DNA of 41,379 bases from Saccoglossus kowalevskii. Its lineage: Eukaryota > Hemichordata > Enteropneusta > Harrimaniidae. The position numbers and the translations under genes were made by a program. Shown here piece after piece: positions 1-12,320 of the stretch. The notes under the pieces are model-generated. The model did not search any database and had not been told where the DNA came from. It saw only the letters and a program-made list of their open reading frames with translations. The first letter of the stretch is position 1; every line of letters begins with the position of its first letter. Location of the stretch: positions 33,789 through 75,167 of the forward strand of contig NW_003125395.1 of NCBI RefSeq assembly GCF_000003605.2, given 5' to 3'.

Positions 1-1385
1 ATAATGAGAAAAGAAGTTAACATTAGAGTCTGGGGGCTGACTTTTAGACCCAAAGTGAAAACAAACACCTCTGAGAATCCCAACTTTGAGGCACCCCAAC
101 TGTTTTATTTCATTATTTTGTACATTTTCTGATTTGTCCATTAATGAACTTTGAATGATCAACAAATTTATAATACACTTTTTGTTTATATTCAACTTGG
201 TTGGATTATGGATTGGACTACCTCGGGTTTTTATAACATAAACTTCAACATTTCATATTTCAGTCTAAATTCTGTTTTATAGTTCTAAAATCTAAATCTG
301 ATTACAGTCCAAAACTTATTTTGCCAGTGAAGCATATCACATTTCAAACACCCTGGGGTAACTTATATTTTTGTGTAAAATAAATTTACAAAATAAACAA
401 ATAAAATTGAGTTAATTGTTTACCTAATTAAACACAGAATTGTGTGCATCTGTCGAATGCTTAATTTGATATTGACCTCTGTCCCTGTGTAATATAATCC
501 CACACATCAATACAACTATTAAAAATAGACACATACATTCACTTTCAGACTTAATGAAACTATTTCATGTTTTTTAAAAATATTTTTCACATTTCTAATC
601 ATAATTAATAGTTATTTTTGCTTTGAACTCTAGCAACAGATGAGACGCACACATATCTCATTTCTATACATCGGCCAAATAATGTCAATAACAATTCTAA
701 TCAACTGCATCTAATATGCTGGAGAACCTTTCAACACGTCATACTTTTAAGTATACACCACCGACGGTGGGAGTACTCCAAGTATAGCTTTTTAAAAAAC
801 TCTCTAAACACGTGCTTATTTCTGTGAAATTATACCCCTTTTTCAAGTGCAGAAACTTAAAATAGATGCCACATATACATACTAAAATCATACTGTTTCC
901 AAGTTGAGATAACATGAATTCATGAGATTTTTTTTTACACTTTATTTATATATTTTAAAATACTCGACCCTAAACACGGTACACGCGTATACGCGTCAAA
1001 TAACTAAATATCACCCCTTTTACGCGTCTTTTTACTTCAGCTTGCGTACCATATTTTACTCAGAGACCCCCGGGACAATACCATGCTATCCTGAAACCCT
1101 TTATATTTGTATCACGAAACGAGGTCAGTTAACTGAAAACATTTAGAAGTGATTGTTACCCAGATGATACTATCATCGCACGTCGTAAAATCTGAAATTG
1201 CCTCTGATGAACTATCCTAGCCTTGGGGATTAAATGGTTTTCCCAAAAGTCATTTCTAGCCTTTCATTATTCAGTATTGGACATCAAGTACTTCACATGT
1301 GTCATGACTAAACCGCTGTGATTGCATAGATTGTGTGCAGGAGTATTTTTTATTTGCAGCTTGAAATATTTATTTTCAACTAGTC
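1..1385. other. Gene-free AT-rich DNA
   Basis: No reading frame here has protein-like composition, and no RNA gene is visible. The longest open frame, about 74 codons at 922-1146, is low-complexity and unremarkable for AT-rich DNA. The only local structure that stands out is the imperfect stem-loop at 741-785, listed separately. Confidence 0.7.
741..785. repeat. 45-nt two-tier stem-loop
   Basis: The outer arms ATACTTTTAAGTA (741-753) and TACTCCAAGTAT (774-785) pair with a few mismatches. They enclose a perfect inner stem, CCACCG/CGGTGG, at 758-763 and 765-770 around a single A. The layout is that of a cruciform or a short hairpin RNA. No known small-RNA seed was recognised, and the element is too short for a typical animal pre-miRNA unless the flanks also pair. 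Confidence 0.5.
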
Positions 1386-1520
1386 ACCGTGTGACATAGT
1401 ATGCTACGCATAAATTCAAGCTGTTTTTTTTGATTTAAAAAACAGTCAGTGTGACATAGTTGGAAGCACACTATGCAGTGCAAAACATTTCCATTAATCG
1501 TGAGTTTAAATCTCGTTTTA
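1386..1520 (+). mobile_element. tRNA-derived SINE-like relic (plus strand)
   Basis: A box-A-like segment (GACATAGTTGG, about 1453-1463) is followed after about 37 nt by a box-B-like segment (GAGTTTAAATCTC, about 1502-1514). This is the spacing of an RNA polymerase III internal promoter in a tRNA-like head. Three to five base pairs of a T-arm can be drawn around box B. The string GTGTGACATAGT occurs twice, ending at 1400 and 1460, as if the 5' end were duplicated. A perfect small hairpin (CTGTTTTTT/AAAAAACAG) lies between the two. Box B deviates from consensus, so if this is a SINE it is an old one. Chance matching of two short boxes is the main alternative. Confidence 0.38.
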
Positions 1521-2735
1521 TGTGTTTAATTTATACAAACATTAATAATTATAAATACATTTATTTGTAGTTTTCAATTGAATCACCATAAACTATCTAT
1601 ATGACAAAAACAATAAAATATAATGATATGTACAAGTTAATTTTCAGTAGTCTTTACCACTAAATTGTAGTTTTTACATCCGCTTATCAGGTAAAATGAC
1701 ATTTACAATTAATGTGTTTTATATCAGTTTGAACAACAAATATATGCACACACAAGCAAACAACATTTCAGATGAAAACTGGTAATCACTGTCAAAGCGT
1801 AATTCACATTGATATCGACAATGACGTTTATATTATCACAATATCTGAAACCTAATTTAAATCATCATCTAACTGAACTATTTGATAGTACTCCGATGCC
1901 TCAGCAAATATTAACATTCTATATGTAGCTTAGAGCCAAACCATGTTTACTTGTGTAAATATTTGTACAATTTCCAAACGTTAACTTTCTGAATTTGAAA
2001 TTGAAACAAAATATTGAACTTGTTAGAAACGACATTTGAAACAATGCTTCAATTTTAATGTCAGGCGTGCAATCCTACAGTATGTATCTAAGCATCGGTG
2101 GCGATGTAAGCCGTACCTTCAATATATGTATATATGTATTTACTATTCCGAATGAGTCTTTCTTTAACAACCATCAATCATCGCCACAACGTCTTCATTT
2201 ATTTTCTCGCCTCAGACAAATCAGTGCAATTGAGTGCAATGCAACCAATCATTTCGACTTCACAGGGTTAGGGCATACTCAAGGATGGCGTGTGTTCTCA
2301 TCCGAAATAAATCTTTGATGTAGATTACTGTTAGCAATTGTATAATATGTATATGACAATGTTCCCATTTGTATTCAGAACCCATTTATTTATGGATCTG
2401 TAGCTTAATTGACCTAAGCGTTTACATTACAAACCTGTCAATCATAATGAATTGGTATGAATTCAGGTACTTGAATTCAGATGTATTAGTATAGTCCCTT
2501 CTGTAGAAAAATGCATTGATATAATGTCTCGTTTGTGAGTAAAATCACTGCCAAGTATAGTATTAGAAAATATTATCAAGAACTTCTATTTTGTTCCACG
2601 AATTCTAAATAAAAGCTTATATGCATCCGTTGCTTCTCGAAATATATTACATATATAAGAATAGTATGTATTTCACAAGCAATCACTTATATACCATGGA
2701 TTCAATTCGTCTAACTAACACGTGACATGTGTGTA
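1521..2735. other. Gene-free AT-rich DNA
   Basis: No credible coding frame was seen. The open frame at 2058-2318 has no recognisable domain and no flanking splice logic. No tandem or inverted repeat longer than about 15 bp stood out on reading. Confidence 0.65.
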
Positions 2736-3336
2736 CCAGTCTCGGATGTCAGGTCAACCACAAACAGAATGTCACAGTATAAGGCCTGCTTATTGCTATT
2801 GAGAGGGACACCTACAGAACTCACACTGGACAGGGGGTTATTTCACTGCTAGAATGGGGTAGACAAGACAATAATACTGGAAATCAAATACACATACACC
2901 AAAATATCAAGTTAAAGCTCTTGGCTTTAATACCTCTCAAGAAGATAATTACAAGAAACAAAGCACAGAAAAATACAATGAATAAATTCACTAAAATAGG
3001 GGATTGCCCAGGGAAGTGTGTATCGGTGATGACTCACAGTTCCAGGGTGTACACAATTGCTGACAGTCAATGGCTTCTGCAACACAATGACGAAGAAGTA
3101 CAAGAGTCTTGCTTGCAGATGAACGCTGTTATCCTGGAGAGCACCGCTGATAGCAGGAGATCACAGAGCAGTTCATACAAGTCTCACAGAATGAGAGATG
3201 AAGCAGCTATACACAGGGTACTCAATTGGAATGATGGTCCCCAACTATTCTCAGTCCAGATTCAGGGACATCACCTGGGTTTCTACACGAGCCAATCAAA
3301 ATGTGATCTTGCTAGCAGCTGTAAGAAACTCAGTAG
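2736..3336. other. GC-richer block of unknown nature
   Basis: This stretch is visibly richer in G+C and in mixed-composition words than the DNA on either side, and it runs directly into the 65-bp tandem array. A 140-codon frame open at 2921-3343 begins with TTG in this numbering and resembles no family I know. It is Ser/Gln/Lys-rich without predicted membrane segments or motifs. The block may be the body of an inserted element or an old untranslated or processed sequence. The hairpin CCCTGCA/TGCAGGG at 3611-3636 may mark the right edge of the whole unit. I cannot assign a class. Confidence 0.35.
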
Positions 3337-3531
3337 ATTGTAAACATCCTTTGTTATGTAAATCACAAGCACACCTGGTAGATTCCAATTGTCCTTCCGG
3401 AGTTGTAAACATCCTTTGTTATGTAAATCACAAGCACAACTGCTAGATTCCGATTGTCCTTCCAAAGTTGTAAACATCCTTTGTTATGGAAATCACAAGC
3501 ACACCTGGTAAATTTCAACTGTCCTTTCAGA
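3337..3531. repeat. 65-bp tandem repeat, three copies
   Basis: Three head-to-tail units cover 3337-3401, 3402-3466 and 3467-3531. Each reads roughly GTTGTAAACATCC, then TTTGTTATGTAAATCACAAG, then a variable tail ending TTGTCCTTCC. The period is exactly 65 bp between the TAAACATCC landmarks at 3341, 3406 and 3471. The copies differ at only a few positions, so the expansion is fairly recent. The array abuts the GC-richer block at 2736-3336. Confidence 0.92.
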
Positions 3532-3699
3532 GTTCAAAACAAGTGTGACCTGTCAATCACCTTTATGACAGTTATAACACGGTAATGCACACCGTTTTTT
3601 CCCATGATTCCCTGCACACTTCTATTTGCAGGGATTGAGGTAATATGAAAAGAACATAGAATAAAGGATGCTGACACAGATATATTTTAACCACATGTT

Positions 3700-3860
3700 A
3701 ATGATATTGATTGTAAATAATCAAAGCAAACGAACAATCTCATAACAATATGTAACACTGGATTTGAACACGTGCACACGAAATAGTGCCTCGCTATTGT
3801 AGGCTGATGCGTTAACCTCTGAACCGTGTTAACTGACCCCAGTAAGTCATCCCGAAAGAG
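3700..3860 (-). mobile_element. tRNA-derived SINE-like relic (minus strand)
   Basis: Read on the minus strand, CGGTTCAGAGG (3816-3826) matches a tRNA box A and TGTTCAAATCC (3760-3770) matches a box B, about 45 nt apart. The words between them (TTAACGCATC, GAGGCACT) are typical of invertebrate tRNA-like SINE heads rather than of a functional tRNA, and no full cloverleaf folds. The 3' body would lie to the left, toward 3700. Its end is not defined because no poly(A) or simple-repeat tail is obvious. Confidence 0.5.
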
Positions 3861-4900
3861 GCTGCAGTGAACACAACCCCTACAGCGACTTAGATGGAAA
3901 AATGCAAACTGAATTTCTGACAATAAAACCAACGTATAGTATTTTAACTATACATATATTAAGCATATAAATATAAATATCATGATGAAATATTATGATT
4001 TGAGCCAATTGTTGGGTAATTTATGAAGATATCAACATGCATGCAGATAATCTAAGCTGCGTTCATGGTGCACTGCTCTCCAATGAGCTTCGATGTGGAT
4101 ATGTCGTACCTCTTGATATTCGTGCATACAGTGTGACAGACCTATCTGGTACTGATTTCAGGAATAACGAGGTAAATCCAAGCATACCTCCCAGGAAAAG
4201 ATTGACCAATTCCTACCACTTGTGATGTAGATGTTGACGTTATGAGCAAATACGTGCGTACTCGAGACACACAGCTGCACAATAAATTTCCAAGGCCACT
4301 TATACATAATAAATTGTTGATAAAGTTTGTACAGTCCTAGATGGTCTTGCAACTTACATGTGTTACTGTTGATTAATATTGATCAGCCATAGGGCGAGGG
4401 CTATTACACATGTACACATGGTATTTAGCGAGACAAGTGTGCCCCTTGTACCTCATAACTCACGAAAAACCTGAAGACATGTAAGCACACATTGACACCT
4501 TTATTGATGTACATTGATTTACTTGCTAACATGTCTGAATGTATCATCACTCAATGTAGTGTAAAACACAGTCTCAAAGGGCTGTAATCGTCGTGTCTCG
4601 TCGTGTTTGATATAGAATAGCGACGTACAAAACGCATGTGATATACATATTGTTTTTTACATGAAATTCAACACGTACGTAATGACCACCGCCCTTTCAT
4701 TATTTGCAATCAAAAATAAAGCAAAAACACCATACATGTCATGCATGCAACAGTCACTGGTGTGAAACACTCTCTAGAGACTTCAGAAAGAGACAAAAGA
4801 TCCTATAAAGTATCACACTTGGTTAATTGCACTTCTAGGAGGTTTGTTGGTTCATGTGAAATCTAAGTCTATATAGAATGACATCGAATAATTAATGTTA
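3861..4900. other. Gene-free DNA
   Basis: No coding, RNA or repeat feature can be supported. Short open frames at 4037-4225 (+) and 4158-4352 (-) overlap each other and have no recognisable content. Confidence 0.65.
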
Positions 4901-5281
4901 TGTGACGGCCTAATCGTGTTATTAAGCCTTCAAGTCAGGGGTATCAAGTTCGGGGAATTCTCCACCTTTCTATCGAACAAAGACATACAGAGAATCAAAT
5001 TGTGTCACATTTGGTCTCAGCCCACGTTGTAACTCTCCCAAGACCGCGTTAAGACTGTGTGCCTCGTGGTGAGCTTGCCACAACTAACTGGGATCAGCTT
5101 TATTTACTTTTCAACTGTTAGCCAATTACAGAGGAGTTTAAGAGCTCGAGGCGTAGCCTCCATACATTCAATTCACATATAGCCAATCACACAAAGTAAT
5201 CAACACGCCATAATGTCTGATTAATTGCCCCCGATGTCGAATATATTTATAGGCGCCTCGTTGACTTAACCAACTTCCACA
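4901..5281 (-). mobile_element. LTR-like fossil, copy 1 (solo LTR candidate)
   Basis: This 381-bp segment shares long diverged blocks with 37062-37591, including CCAATCACAC, TTGATTAAT-like words and an AGGGGTA block near the left end. Both copies run TG...CA. Read on the minus strand the order is a CCAAT/TATA-type promoter (TATAAATATAT complement near 5241-5251), then AATAAA (complement at 5100-5105), as expected for the U3-R part of a long terminal repeat. No internal protein region adjoins it and no clear target-site duplication is visible. It therefore looks like an old, inert solo LTR of an unassigned LTR-retrotransposon family. A non-autonomous repeat of another class is the alternative. 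Confidence 0.5.
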
Positions 5282-7601
5282 GTCGACCATTATATCAGCA
5301 AGTTGTTCTATTTACTAATTCCCTAAAATACGAATGAATGAACCTGATCATGACAAGTTACGAGCGGGTGTGGATTATCCAGGGGTCATCAGTAAAAGTT
5401 GCTATAAGTGCAAAAAGCGGCCTCAGCTAAACACATGGAAATATAAATCATGACAGTTACCACAGACCCGAATTCTCAATAGTTTTCAGTCACTGTCATG
5501 ATACCAACCCAAGTAATAATCAAATCAGTACGGCATGGGATGTATGAACCCTTGCTCCTAAGCTTAGAAAGTGTCTGAGACATGATGGATGCCCGCCTTT
5601 GATAGATTTATACTGTCAGTAAATTGTTCCAGAACAGCAACATGGGGACGATGATAAGCGAATGATGTAAATGATTACATGACGTTTATCCTGAAGTCAA
5701 GGCATGTGGAAGCATAGCATGTTAAGGTAATATTAATTCCAAGGTATTGCATTCATCTATGGCTAGCATCATTTGATGGCTTGTGTTGTTCTACAAATAA
5801 ATGAAAAAAGTGTGTTTTGTGCAGTATCCAAGTAGATCACATAATATATTCGTAACAAGGGGAGGCACACAGCGAATGCAGTCAAACGAAAAAAAACAGC
5901 AGCAGAACGTTTAACATACATTCATGAGTCTGGTGAGAGAGAGAGGTACAACTCAGATGAACACGTCATACCTCCACTGTGTAAAATTGTGCCACAAAGT
6001 TAGTCTAGTAGAGATGAAAAGGAAACCTCGATCAACAAATTTGAAGATATTCTTAATATTATCTTATTATCAGCACAATATTATCTCCAAATGTTTTGTA
6101 TGATCTAGTTCATGTCAGTTTTAGGTTATATGCAAATATTCTATAGTGATGATTTCTCCTCCACTTGCCAAAGACTCACAAAGATTATAGTTTGCAGTAT
6201 GTGAATCACATCACTGAACATTGTCTAAGTAAGTCAATTGTGGATCAAACACCATTGGAAAGTTTTCGCATTGAATACATTGCATTTATGAAGAGGTGTG
6301 TCTTATATATGGCAAAATATGACAGGGTCTGTTCTGTTTTCTATGATTTGTTGAATTGAATTTCTTACTAATATTGGTTGCCCTATATGTACTTGGTCAA
6401 GTTGTATAACAACCCCTATAACGTTAGTGCAACTCACAAATATCGATTTTCTATGCCTGAGCGTCCATATATTGAGATGATATAGTTTAATTTATATGCC
6501 TAGCTGTTGCCACGGCAGCAACTTACATCTGTCATATATACTGCAGGAGTAATTACTAGAACCACAAAGAAATTATTTAAGACTAGTGAAAAAGAAGTTT
6601 TCCTTGGAAAATCATAAAAAATAAATGCATTTAAATGCCTTTAAAACCTGTTGTTTTATGGAAGGTTGTTACAAGGTTGTGCTATTCAGGGTAAGTCTGC
6701 AAAATCATAATGTCTGTATTAAAATTCTGTACTAGAAAGATTCGAATTCGTTATTACAAATCCTCAGGTAGTTTTAACCCACGTGGGAGTTGCATCTACA
6801 TCACGAAGATCGTGATGTCTGTGTATTTGCATATTAAATAACTTGCTGACGCCAGTAACCATCGGTAATTGCAAACAGGACGATCCGCCATAAATAAATA
6901 CTATATTGCTTCGTTAGTGACGGGGAGTGCATGTCAATGTCTTTCAATCGCTATTGATACGGTGACGAGACCCAGTCAAAATAATAATTTTATGCTGGCA
7001 TTGCCTGACTCAACGCTCTCTACATAATTATACTAAAACGTCACCCCACGTAGTTTTTAATGAAAATAAGTCAAAAGCGTACAGCTCAGATCAAATCCGG
7101 ATGTGTGGTTCGAACAACATTACGATAACAATCAATCAATGAAACAATCGATTCAAAGAGACTTCACATGTGTTTGCAAATAAGGCTATTTTCTAATAAT
7201 TTACCGTAAAAGAACGACAGGTTTATAGTCAGTTTTTATTGAATGGATAAACTTAATCGGTGCAATCAATCTACAACTCTGCCTTAATAGTAAATACTCC
7301 AGTGTCAATGTTGACACTACACAAAGCCTTGTGACGTTTGAATGTAATAATATACATTGTCAGTTCTACCATGAAGTAAATAAGAGTGTCTTGTACGTTC
7401 CCAGACAAATACATCGTTTAAACACATATTGTGTTGTAACTGTAATTACAAAATAGTTCACATTTAATTACTTATTTTTTGTTTCATTTCCAAATGTCGG
7501 TTTCATCTACAGCATTTCAAATAATATTAAAACGCGATGCCTGTGGCATGCAAACTAATCTCTTCAAAATTTACAGCTACTAAATATAAGCCTAAGTTTT
7601 G

Positions 7602-7609
7602 TGACGTCA
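7602..7609. promoter_or_regulatory. Perfect CRE-type palindrome TGACGTCA
   Basis: An exact full-length CREB/ATF-type palindrome. It is one of four in the window (also 13801, 21076 and 33535). There is no nearby gene start, so function is unproven. Confidence 0.35.
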
Positions 7610-7837
7610 TGCGCCAAAACCTAATTAACTATAATGATTTATTTGTTTAATATATATATAGCATATCAAATGAACAAATATGCAAACACAAGAACATGAT
7701 TGAACAACGTAGCATAAACATAATTATTTAACCCTACGATTGGCTATATAACTGTTATAAATATATCTGCATCTATGCCATCTGACGATAACATCGAATA
7801 TTTTGTTGCTCAGACATAAAGTAAGCACTCGTAAAGT

Positions 7838-7859
7838 TATATATATATATATATATATA
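7838..7859. repeat. (TA)n microsatellite
   Basis: An uninterrupted TA run of about 11 units, flanked on both sides by AAAGTTATA-like words. Confidence 0.95.
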
Positions 7860-8731
7860 AAGTTATAATAGAACTGACATGTTTGTTATCACAGGAAAGG
7901 AGTAATCTTGTTTTACTGCACACTTTGATCAATAAACATTCAGATGGCACCACTCACTCGAGAGGTGGACTATAGCTACAAATTACATTCTCGTTTAAAT
8001 ATTATGAAATACAACGTTATCAATTCGCATTAGACAATATCACGAAACTTTTATTAAATATGTTCTAATTTTTCATTCAAAAAAATATTTCAGATTCGAA
8101 AAATTGAATACGATTAAACTAGTGTTTAGTATTTAATTAATTCTAGCTAACTTATATATAAGACTTGTGGTACATTAATTAAGTATCAATTACTTAAAAT
8201 TAAATTATGATCATCTGAATATTAAGTAAAAATTACTCCACATGATTTTATATATATTCAATTATTGTACAAGTAAACATATCAATTTTTTCTTGAATAT
8301 CGGAAAGAAAGTCCTTGAATATTATTACACGATTTTATACTAAATAATTGGTTTCATTGTGAGGACAAGTATTCACTTTGAAAATGAACACACTCGATCT
8401 CTTTTTAATTGTGTTATTAGAGGATATGACAGCGCGATTAATGAGGTTGGCGGGAGGACATTGACCCTCGTGCTATTGACATTATAACCGTCAATATACT
8501 ATTTTGGAATGTCCTTCATTAAAATATTTTCCAATTTTTTATTCCGATCAAGAAAATATACGTATATAAGTGTATATGATGTCGTTCATATAGACAACCA
8601 TGTTTAGTTATGTAGTCGCTCATTATTCAAAATAAAAATATGTAAAATCGTTTTATATGTCCGATGTATATTGTTATTTATTGCGTCGACCTTTGCAACC
8701 AAGACTGCCGTTAGACTGACGTTAGATTGAC

Positions 8732-8751
8732 TACATTTCTTAAGAAATGTA
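8732..8751. repeat. 20-bp perfect palindrome
   Basis: The half-site TACATTTCTT is followed directly by its exact reverse complement, with no spacer. Just upstream lies a short duplicated GTTAGAYTGAC (about 8710-8731). No known protein-binding palindrome was recognised. Confidence 0.8.
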
Positions 8752-8952
8752 TACCTCTTGAATAAAATGTTCAGCAGGATAGGTTTCACTGAAAGCAATA
8801 TGATCTAAATAACATGTGACATAATCAGGATATGATGTGTTGACATATCTAGCGTGTTTACTTTATAACACATTGAGGATATAGTTACAAAACCCTATTA
8901 AAATAGATGTCATTGACTCAGTTAAAAATAACTGAGCTGCCAACATCAACAT

Positions 8953-8976
8953 TATTTATTTATTTATTTATTTATT
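8953..8976. repeat. (TTTA)n microsatellite
   Basis: About six perfect tetranucleotide units in a row. Confidence 0.95.
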
Positions 8977-11900
8977 CCCTACGTTCCTTTCTTTTGTTTA
9001 TTTACTGTTCACTCGTACATTTATTTCATACTTTATGTCGGGGCGCGGTTGGATACGCATTTATCGTCACTTGAATGATTCAAATTACTTCCGTTAAACG
9101 TACATGACAAATTAGATGTAACTAAATATCCGAGACACATTTTCGTTTCACGCAGCACGTCTTAATATCGCAAGCATTTCATTCTCACCTGGTAGTGAAC
9201 GAAAAACGACGTTGTTGATATGATATGTGATCAGAGCTAAATGCAATCAGAGACAATTTGAGGTTTTATTGTCGAATGTACAATGCAGATGCATAATTAC
9301 GCATAGAAGAGGACAAGTTGACGTACATCTACAATTGGGTCAAATGAGGATTATATGGTCATATAGTGTCACGTGGGTCATATTATACATCGATAAGTTA
9401 ACGTATTCCCTGGAAGCTAAGTGAATTATCTTACAGATAATACAGTTCTAATGAATGTATTGCCCACATTCACTGATTATGAACTCGTGAACTCTTCCTT
9501 CGACTAACATACTCAGAATGGCGTCCAATTGTCTATTTATCCGGATGTTCCGCGTGCAATAATTCATTCATTTGTAATCAATGTCAATGCCACAGTAGGG
9601 TGTATTAGTTAAGAAGAGTGTTCGGTGATTTTTTTCTCTTGACACCAGGCGTGATCTCAGACGGATAACAGTTAAAGATGTTTTTTTCTCTGGCGTCGGA
9701 TATACATTATCATTATCAAGTTGAAACATCACTTGAAGATTGACTAGACGAATTTCTTATTGCGTTTTAGTTTTATAGATAATATAATTTCGAACAATGA
9801 ATTTTAGCATTCAACAAATCTGTATGTTCATGTAATTGGAAGTATTTAATACCCTAAAAAAGGTCCAATATTCAAATTTTTACTTTATATTTGTTATAAT
9901 ACTAAAACTAAATACGTGCATTCAAATTCCCAAATACTGTGAATAACTTTGAGTGCATCTATGGCTGAGTCAATATATATTTATTAGAGATCACTTTGTT
10001 CAGTAAAATGTTCACGTGCTGTTTGATTTGTATTGGAATGTTATAATATGTGTGCATCAAAAAACAAAAATAACCAGTGTCCTTCTCACAAAATACAAAA
10101 TATTATAGGTGATTTACATAGAAAAATGATTAGATCCTAGTGAAAAACATATTTCCCACCTACTCTTCTCACATATCAGGACAGATCATTCAAGGTTCAC
10201 AATGTCAATACTTGAATACAAGTGGGCTGACAAGCAAAAGTAAATGGTACTTATTGTTTAAAAATACGGACCAGCTTGATGCACAGTTTTACGCTGGAAC
10301 AAGAAGTGTGATCATTGGTTGTGTATTCTACATACGACCAATCATCACATTCATATGCATTGGTTGTTGTATTCACTGCATTATAACATAAAATTAAGTA
10401 GTATTACTTCCCGAAGTGCAACATCACTGAAAACTACGACCCAACCACTGAGGCTAAAATAATCACCGTTTGGCTGTTCCATCAAGTCTACCTAGATCAA
10501 CATCGTTTAGAACTCGTACAAACTGAGCGTATTAGTAAACGACAAGGCATTCAAGTAGTGTACTCCGTTCCGTGAACTTTGTACAGTAAACTAAATTAAT
10601 CTAAATAACCCTAAATGTTTATAGGTATTTGTTCCGCCCAAATAAACTATGATATCCTCTTACCAGAAAGTTTAATTATGTGGCACACAAAGCACGCCGT
10701 GAATCAATAGAACATCCCAAATTTCAAATCAACCAAGTCCTTTCAGCACATAGACTAAAATAGGAAATTCCTGCAAGCGAATGTTTAAAAATATTAGCAA
10801 GCATTGACACAGAAAATATATAATAATCACAAAACAAATTTCTAGTGTATATAACCAGCTCAAACAATTTATCATGCGTGAAATGGCTTCACATTAAATG
10901 CGGATGAAATTGGAAGCTAACACAAACATGCAGCTCATACGCCGTATAAATAAAACACACGTGTGTCTGTTTGTTTAGACATGGGAATTGGATATATCAG
11001 TTCGTTCTTAGATCGGAATACATCTCTTAAAATATCTCCTTTCGGAAACTGCCGACATAATTGTTTCGCCTCGACCGCGTTTGATGTAGCAAGTATTTAA
11101 AGATTCACAATTGTGTAACAGTGCACCGCCGTAATTGAGTATGTGTAATATTAAATCTTTTAATCGCATATAAAGTATGAACATTGACGAAATATCGGGG
11201 ATTCATTTCCCAGTTCAGTTATCATTCACGGTGACAGATGATGGATGGTCCCACCAGGGAAACTGCTATGCTAATGCAGACACTGTGCAGGTGAGATGCC
11301 AATGCGATGGTGTTTTATTTTATAACACAATCCTGATGCATGCGGAGTTTAACAGTATTTTTCAATGTTCCCGATTTGTTAGAAAGTGCGCTGTTAGATA
11401 TAACATAATTCATAAACACCTGCTTCATATTCCTCTGAAATAAATATTCGTACCTTAATTATCCAATGCCCTGATTCGCCATTTGAATACATTTATGTAC
11501 TCATACAAACCCCATAACTGCATCGCATCTTGTACTGATTACTTCATTTACTAGCATCTGTGAAGTCTTTGGCATCTACATTATTTACACAATCCAACAA
11601 CAGTATTGAAACTGGCAGTTTCTATCCGACAGGAGATTTGTTTTCATAGCTGAATCGATTTTCATCATATATTAAATTATGTGTTTCGGGAAACCTAATA
11701 ATTTTATAGTAAATATACAAAAACAAATAATTTCACCAATTACTGTCCCAGATTGACACAATTTACATGACAAAGACATGCAATCAATATCTAGTACAGA
11801 CAATCATTTCCCAAATATATATTTTGAAATTATCGTGGAGTGGCGTTCGGTCGAGTAAAAGATGCTGACATGAAGCGTGGAAACAGCACAGTTACGAGGT

Positions 11901-12155
11901 CTAATTGACGACTTACAAGACTACAATACGCCGAAAACGCAAAATAAATACACACACTGCTTCGCCCCATTGCTGTCAGCAGAAGAATACATTTGCATAA
12001 ACACAAACGCCCATGCTCAGTGCCTTGTAGTGTATATTACGTAATGACTGTGTAAACTTTGCAACTTTAATCGATCATGAAGTAGAAGTTATTATAGGTA
12101 GTGACTAGCTATACGAAAGTCATGTTTTGAACCCAACTTGGCGAATTCGCAGTTG

Positions 12156-12320
12156 TTCAGAAATGCTAACAAATGTGCACAAATCGAAACTGTGGTTATT
12201 ACTGATATACATATTAAACAAACTGCAGCGATTACTAATCTGCATATGAAAACAATTGCGGCAATAACTCATTCGCATTTCGAAAAATTGTGGCTGATTG
12301 CAAATCTACATAGAGACACA
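12156..12320. repeat. 33-bp minisatellite that stays open in frame
   Basis: Units begin at 12189, 12222, 12255 and 12288, exactly 33 bp apart, and a more degenerate unit precedes them from about 12156. On the plus strand the frame stays open through all units (open 12138-12368) and gives an 11-residue repeat of the form x-[AVW]-[AVL]-I-[TA]-[DNH]-x-H-x-x-x (TAAITNLHMKT, IAAITHSHFEK). The copies are diverged at DNA level, yet the period and frame are kept. There is no start context, splice site or domain evidence for a gene, so a plain minisatellite with a period divisible by three is the safer reading. Confidence 0.75.

Larger units (their letters stand above)
5282..12150. other. Long gene-free stretch
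   Basis: About 6.9 kb with no coding frame above noise and no recognised RNA gene. It holds a few simple repeats and palindromes, listed separately, a perfect cAMP-response-type palindrome at 7602-7609 and a small perfect hairpin at 6798-6818 (ACATCACG/CGTGATGT, 5-nt loop). Open frames at 6165, 9227, 10140 and 11177 are 64-88 codons and unlike any family known to me. Confidence 0.6.

Noticed and set aside
2921-3343. Open frame of 140 codons on the plus strand
   Set aside because: It begins without an ATG, matches nothing known to me and runs into the 65-bp tandem array. It is better explained by the lower stop density of the GC-richer block.
9600-9710. Two T-rich segments sharing AGTTAA and TTTTTTTCTCT
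   Set aside because: Too short and low-complexity to call a duplication.
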